In this document: positions 7,693 through 10,961 of the stretch, one piece after another | How positions within the stretch are numbered: position 1 is the stretch's first letter | How the letters are laid out: each line of letters starts with the position of its first letter | Source of the DNA: Eubacteriales Family XIII. Incertae Sedis bacterium | Lineage (GTDB): Bacteria > Bacillota > Clostridia > Peptostreptococcales > Anaerovoracaceae | Length of the DNA: 10,961 nt | Direction: 5' to 3' | Assembly: GCA_031255695.1 (NCBI GenBank) | Contig: JAIRSA010000073.1 | Location: 1-10,961, forward strand | Notes under the pieces: model-generated | What the model saw: the letters and a program-made list of their open reading frames with translations, nothing else | Told to the model about the DNA's origin: nothing | Databases searched by the model: none | Position numbers and translations under genes: made by a program

Positions 7693-8374
7693 GGGCCTGA
7701 GGGTCAACTACGGAGGCATAGAGGCGGTCAAGGGCATTTCGCTCGAAGTGCCCGAAGGCGAGATCGTCACGCTGATCGGCGCGAACGGCGCCGGGAAATC
7801 GACGATCCTGCGTACCGTGGCGGGGCTTGTCAAGCCGGCCGGCGGGAGCATACGCTTCCAGGGCGAGGAAATCGCGGGCCTTACGCCCGACCGCATCGTC
7901 TCCAGGGGCATCACCCTGGTGCCGGAGGGCCGCCGCGTCTTCCCGGACCTGACGGTCCTGGAGAACCTGAAGATCGGCGCCTACCTGCGCAAGGACAAGC
8001 CCTATAAGGATCTTGAATGGGTATACGAGCTCTTCCCGCGCCTGGACGAGCGCTCCTGGCAGACGGCGGGCACGCTTTCGGGCGGGGAGCAGCAGATGCT
8101 GGCTTTGGGGCGGGCGCTGATGAGCCGCCCGAAGCTGATGATGATGGACGAACCTTCACTGGGCCTGGCGCCCATTATCGTGAAGGGCATATTCGATATA
8201 ATAAGAGAGATAAACAGGCAGGGCGTCACCATCCTGTTGATAGAGCAGAATGCCAATATGGCCTTGCACACGGCAAGCACGGCCTATGTGCTGGAGACCG
8301 GGCGCCTGACGATAAAGGGCGCCGGCAAGGATCTGCTGAACGACGAGGCGGTGAGGAAGGCCTATCTGGGCTGA
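7679..8374 (+). CDS. livF: Branched-chain amino acid ABC transporter, ATPase LivF
   Basis: A 231-residue cytoplasmic ATPase, the partner of LivG. Walker A is GANGAGKST (34-42), the Q-loop lies in GITLVPEGRRVFPDLTV, the signature is LSGGEQQMLALGRAL (from residue 133), Walker B is LMMMDEPSLGLAP with Asp157-Glu158, and the switch region is IEQNANMAL, where Gln stands in the histidine place as is usual for LivF. Length is normal for the family. ATG 7679 overlaps the end of livG by 14 bases, so translation is probably coupled. It closes the transporter operon; the next gene begins 76 bases later with its own strong ribosome binding site and no clear terminator between. Confidence 0.94.
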   Translation: MLQIEGLRVNYGGIEAVKGISLEVPEGEIVTLIGANGAGKSTILRTVAGLVKPAGGSIRFQGEEIAGLTPDRIVSRGITLVPEGRRVFPDLTVLENLKIGAYLRKDKPYKDLEWVYELFPRLDERSWQTAGTLSGGEQQMLALGRALMSRPKLMMMDEPSLGLAPIIVKGIFDIIREINRQGVTILLIEQNANMALHTASTAYVLETGRLTIKGAGKDLLNDEAVRKAYLG

Positions 8375-8450
8375 CGCGCGGCCGGCGTGCAAAAGAAAAG
8401 TCAGACGCAAGAGACAAATCATGTTTTCATGTAGCGAGGAGGTATGGCTT

Positions 8451-9386
8451 ATGCTGAGGATACTTGCTTCCGACGGGATTGACAAAGACGCCGCAGACGG
8501 ACTGCGGCAAAACGGCTTCGAAGTGGCCGAGCAGTTTTACGGGCCTGAGGAGCTGGCGGAGCAGGTCAAGCGCTTTGACGCGCTTGTCGTCCGCTCGAAG
8601 ACAAAGGTGCGGCGCCCGGCCATCGACGCGGCGGCGTCTGCCGGCAGGCTCAAGCTGATCGTGCGCGGCGGCGTGGGCATGGACAACATCGATGTGGACT
8701 ACGCGCGGTCCAAGGGCATCAGCGTGCGCAACACGCCGATGGCGTCGAGCGCTTCGGTGGCGGAGATGGCCATAGGGCATATGTTCGCCCTGGCGAGGCA
8801 TATCCACGAGGCGAACGTGACGATGCGCGAGGGCAGGTGGGAAAAGAAAAGCTACGAGGGCGTCGAGCTGGCCGGGAAGACATTGGGCCTGATCGGCTTC
8901 GGGCGCATAGGCAAGGAGGTCGCGTCCAAGGCCTCGGCGCTGGGGATGGCCGTGGCATACACGAACAGGAGCGGCCCCAAGCCAGAGAACGCGCCGTACC
9001 GCTATCTCCCCTTCGACGAGCTGCTGCAGGCCTCCGATTTCATATCGCTGCACATGCCGGCCGCAGACGGGCCTGTGATCACGGCCGAGTCGCTGGCGAA
9101 GATGAAGGACGGGGTCTTCCTGATCAACACGGCGCGCGGCGGGCTGATCCCCGACGACGTGATCATAGAGGCGCTGGAAAGCGGCAAGGCAGCAGGCGTG
9201 GCCCTGGACGTGTTCCCGGAGGAGCCGCCCAGCAACGAGGCCATATGGAAGCATCCCAAGATATCATTGACGCCGCATCTGGGCGCGTCTACCATAGAGG
9301 CGCAGCGGCGCATCGGCGAGGAGATCAGCGAGATCATATGCGCGCATTTCGCGGCTGATCCCGTCCGTGAATTGAAACATGGCTGA
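8451..9386 (+). CDS. serA: D-3-phosphoglycerate dehydrogenase (short form)
   Basis: A 311-residue NAD-dependent D-2-hydroxyacid dehydrogenase. SerA oxidises 3-phosphoglycerate to 3-phosphohydroxypyruvate, the first step of serine synthesis. The Rossmann motif is GFGRIGKEVA (Gly149, Gly151, Gly154). The catalytic triad is Arg229 (NTARGGLI), Glu258 (DVFPEEPP) and His276 (TPHLGAST); the 29-residue Arg-Glu spacing matches E. coli SerA. VRGGVGMDNIDV is the usual substrate-side loop. The protein ends after the catalytic domain, with no ACT domain, so serine feedback of the E. coli kind is not expected. ATG 8451 is chosen because AGGAGGT (8437-8443) lies 7 bases upstream; an in-frame ATG at 8421 lacks such a site. 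The close DUF1015 gene supports a serine-pathway role. Another D-2-hydroxyacid dehydrogenase activity cannot be excluded. No serC is present in the window. Confidence 0.85.
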   Translation: MLRILASDGIDKDAADGLRQNGFEVAEQFYGPEELAEQVKRFDALVVRSKTKVRRPAIDAAASAGRLKLIVRGGVGMDNIDVDYARSKGISVRNTPMASSASVAEMAIGHMFALARHIHEANVTMREGRWEKKSYEGVELAGKTLGLIGFGRIGKEVASKASALGMAVAYTNRSGPKPENAPYRYLPFDELLQASDFISLHMPAADGPVITAESLAKMKDGVFLINTARGGLIPDDVIIEALESGKAAGVALDVFPEEPPSNEAIWKHPKISLTPHLGASTIEAQRRIGEEISEIICAHFAADPVRELKHG

Positions 9387-9408
9387 TATAAAATATATGG
9401 CTGATATA
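9379..9408 (+). repeat. Short 18-base-period duplication between serA and the DUF1015 gene
   Basis: ATGGCTGATATA occurs at 9379-9390 and again at 9397-9408, the first copy overlapping the serA stop codon. The stretch is AT-rich, unlike its surroundings. From 9379 a 19-codon frame reads MADIKYMADIDIKKVSSVW and stops at 9436-9438, overlapping the start of the next gene at 9432. The small frame has no good ribosome binding site of its own, so it is not claimed as a gene. Confidence 0.6.
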
Positions 9409-9431
9409 GATATAAAGAAAGTGAGTTCAGT

Positions 9432-10670
9432 ATGGTGACAGTCAAACCATTTTGCGCGGTGCGCCCGGCTGCCGGGTACGCAGAGAAAGTGGCCGCGCTG
9501 CCTTACGATGTCATGAATTCGGAGGAGGCGCGGCAGATGGTGTCGGGCAACCCCTATTCATTCCTGCATGTGGACAAGGCGGAGATAGACCTGCCTGTGG
9601 GGATGGGCCTTTATGACGAGCAGGTCTACCGCAAGGCGCGGGAGAACCTGGACGGCCTGATGGCCGGCGGGATCCTCATACGCGACCCTGCCAGGCGATT
9701 CTATGTGTACAGCCTCACGATGGACGGGCACACGCAGTCCGGCATTGTGGGATGCCCATCCATAGACGACTGCCTGGGCGGCCGCATAAAGAAGCATGAG
9801 CTGACCCGCGCGGACAAGGAGGCGGACCGCATCCGCCACATCGATGCGCTTGACGCGAACACAGGGCCCATATTCCTGGCGCATAGGCCCCAGCCGGAGC
9901 TGGGCGCGCTGACCGCCGAGGCCATGGAAGCCCCCCCGCTTTACGACTTCGTGGCGGAGGACGGCGTGCGCCATAGGGCATGGGGCGTGGGCGAAGCGGC
10001 GACGGAACAGATCGGGCGCGTGTTTGGCGCCATGGACGCGCTCTACATCGCGGATGGGCATCATAGGTGCGCTTCCGCCGTGAAGGTGGGGGCGATGCGC
10101 AGGGAGGCCCACCCCGGCTATGCCGGCGACGAGGAGTTCAACTTCTTCCTGGCCGTGATATTCCCGTCGGATCAGCTGCGCATATTCGACTATAACCGCG
10201 TGGTCCAGGATCTCCGGGGCATGTCGCCTGCGGAGTTCCTGAAGCGGCTGGAGGAGAAGATGGAGGTGGCGCCGTACAGCGGCGGCCAGTTCAGGCCGGG
10301 CAAGAAGCATGAATTCGGCCTCTTCATGGATGGGCGCTGGTTCTGCCTACGGGCCAGGCCAGAGACCATCGACGAGGGGAACCCCGTTTCGCGCCTGGAC
10401 GTCTCCATATTGCAGGAGCACGTGCTGGCGCCGATGCTGGGGATCGCGGATCCGCGCACGGACACGAGGATAGACTTCGTCGGCGGCATCCGCGGGCTCG
10501 GCGAGCTTGAGCGGCGCGTGCAGGGCGGCATGGCGGCGGCCTTCTCCATGTTCCCGACGACGCTGGACGATCTCATGGACATAGCGGACAATGGCATGAT
10601 AATGCCGCCGAAATCCACGTGGTTCGAGCCTAAGCTCCGCAGCGGCCTGTTCATACACACGCTTGCGTGA
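9432..10670 (+). CDS. DUF1015 family protein
   Basis: A 412-residue soluble protein with no signal peptide or membrane segment. It matches the DUF1015 family: VKPFCAVRPAAGYAEKVAALPYDVM near the N-terminus is abbreviated here by its key parts VKPF and LPYDVMN; NPYSFLHVDKAEIDLP follows; and YIADGHHRCASA lies mid-protein, with Asp208, His210, His211 and Arg212. Biochemical function is unassigned as far as I know. Genes of this family commonly sit beside serA and serC in clostridia, as here beside serA. The DGHHR motif recalls the ParB/sulfiredoxin fold, which includes free-serine kinases, so a role in phosphoserine metabolism is a fair hypothesis. ATG 9432 is the first usable start after an in-frame stop at 9402; its ribosome binding site is weak (AAGTGAG). 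Family call firm, function unknown. Confidence 0.88.
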   Translation: MVTVKPFCAVRPAAGYAEKVAALPYDVMNSEEARQMVSGNPYSFLHVDKAEIDLPVGMGLYDEQVYRKARENLDGLMAGGILIRDPARRFYVYSLTMDGHTQSGIVGCPSIDDCLGGRIKKHELTRADKEADRIRHIDALDANTGPIFLAHRPQPELGALTAEAMEAPPLYDFVAEDGVRHRAWGVGEAATEQIGRVFGAMDALYIADGHHRCASAVKVGAMRREAHPGYAGDEEFNFFLAVIFPSDQLRIFDYNRVVQDLRGMSPAEFLKRLEEKMEVAPYSGGQFRPGKKHEFGLFMDGRWFCLRARPETIDEGNPVSRLDVSILQEHVLAPMLGIADPRTDTRIDFVGGIRGLGELERRVQGGMAAAFSMFPTTLDDLMDIADNGMIMPPKSTWFEPKLRSGLFIHTLA

Positions 10671-10713
10671 CGCCGGCAACCCGCCAGCGCCAAAAGTCTG
10701 TTTGTACGCAGGG

Positions 10714-10728
10714 GGCGGCGCTGCCGCC
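10714..10728 (+). terminator. Possible weak terminator after the DUF1015 gene
   Basis: GGCGGC (10714-10719) pairs with GCCGCC (10723-10728) around the loop GCT, followed by TCTTGCTT rather than a clean T-run. It lies 43 bases after the stop codon and before the next promoter, which is where a terminator would be expected. The short stem and interrupted T-tract leave this uncertain. Confidence 0.3.
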
Positions 10729-10752
10729 TCTTGCTTGTGTCCGGGCTGTAAC

Positions 10753-10809
10753 AAAAAAGCCCAAAAGCTAAAAATAATCCTTGACAGCGGCATCCCAGGG
10801 CATTATAAT
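10753..10809 (+). promoter_or_regulatory. Consensus rRNA-type promoter with upstream A-tracts
   Basis: The -35 box TTGACA (10781-10786) and -10 box TATAAT (10804-10809) are both perfect consensus, with the ideal 17-base spacer. Just upstream, A-runs at 10753-10758, 10763-10766 and 10770-10774 recur at roughly helical spacing, resembling an UP element that binds the RNA polymerase alpha subunit. Initiation is expected near 10813-10816. Such a combination is typical of rRNA operon promoters, which fits the boxA-like leader that follows. Confidence 0.85.
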
Positions 10810-10812
10810 AAA

Positions 10813-10961
10813 AACGTTCCGCCAAAAAAGGCGGGCAGCCGGAAGAAGGCGGCGGCGGGAGCCGGCGCGCCGGCACCGAACCTTGAAAACTTCATAGTGT
10901 AGAGATTTAGCCAAAGGGTCCGAGAGGATCCGGTTAAGGCTAAAAAAGTACAGCCAATCCA
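10813..10961 (+). other. rRNA operon leader (structural RNA lies beyond the right edge)
   Basis: After the consensus promoter there is a non-coding leader. CCGCC-AAAAAA-GGCGG (10819-10834 region) and the 14-base palindrome GCCGGCGCGCCGGC (10861-10874) are early inverted repeats. ACCTTGAAAACTTCATAG (TTGAAAACT at 10883-10891) matches the boxA-like sequence found before rRNA genes in Firmicutes, which binds Nus factors for antitermination. Next is a two-part hairpin: TTTAGCC (10906-10912) with GGCTAAA (10938-10944), enclosing GGGTCC (10916-10921) with GGATCC (10926-10931), capped by a GAGA tetraloop of the GNRA type. The 16S start (AGAGTTTGATC) is not reached. The contig may stop here because rRNA operons are repeated in the genome. 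The identity of the first RNA is inferred. Confidence 0.65.

Noticed and set aside
8427..9254. 275-codon reverse-strand open frame
   Set aside because: It is a shadow of serA, whose catalytic residues and Rossmann motif are clear on the + strand; the same applies to the reverse frame at 9558-10310 opposite the DUF1015 gene.
10745..10763. Intrinsic terminator GGGCT...AGCCC after the DUF1015 gene
   Set aside because: The stem is short with a long A-rich loop, and no T-run follows on either strand. The A-tracts are better explained as the upstream element of the rRNA-type promoter.
10930..10961. 5' end of a 23S rRNA gene (GGTTAAGGCTAAAAAAGTACA resembles its opening)
   Set aside because: The nearly universal GGTGGATGCC that should follow is absent, and the promoter just upstream fits a leader better than a 16S-23S spacer.

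Overview
The window looks like a piece of chromosome from an anaerobic, Gram-positive-type bacterium, most likely a G+C-rich member of the Clostridia/Firmicutes. The reasons are strong AGGAGG-type ribosome binding sites, an S-layer-homology (SLH) anchor protein, a dockerin, a lipoprotein-type substrate-binding protein, and an rRNA-style leader containing TTGAAAACT. Codon use favours AUA (Ile) and AGG (Arg) although the DNA is G+C-rich. Genus and species cannot be read from the sequence. All recognisable genes are on the + strand.

Region 1 (1-3048) encodes two exported surface proteins. The first is cut off at the left edge and ends in a cohesin-like domain followed by a two-loop dockerin. After a structured, G+C-rich gap of 360 bases comes a 416-residue protein with a signal peptide, a cohesin-like beta domain, a polyglycine/asparagine linker and three SLH repeats. 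Together they suggest a small cohesin/dockerin display system in which an SLH-anchored protein may hold a dockerin-bearing partner on the cell wall. The pairing is inferred.

Region 2 (3049-3373) is intergenic. It holds nearly four tandem copies of a 43-base unit, then a good sigma-A type promoter and a leader of about 115-135 bases.

Region 3 (3374-8374) is a complete branched-chain amino acid/amide ABC importer of the Liv (HAAT) family, in the order binding lipoprotein, LivH, LivM, LivG, LivF. The binding-protein gene begins with a tandemly duplicated ribosome binding site and start codon. It is separated from livH by two strong stem-loops and a third, weaker one over the livH ribosome binding site. 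The last four genes are tightly packed or overlapping.

Region 4 (8451-10670) holds a short, ACT-less D-3-phosphoglycerate dehydrogenase (SerA type) and a DUF1015 protein with an ADGHHR motif, separated by a small AT-rich duplication. This pair points to serine/phosphoserine metabolism.

Region 5 (10671-10961) holds A-tracts, a perfect TTGACA-N17-TATAAT promoter and a structured leader with a boxA-like sequence. These are the signs of an rRNA operon whose first structural RNA lies just past the right edge.
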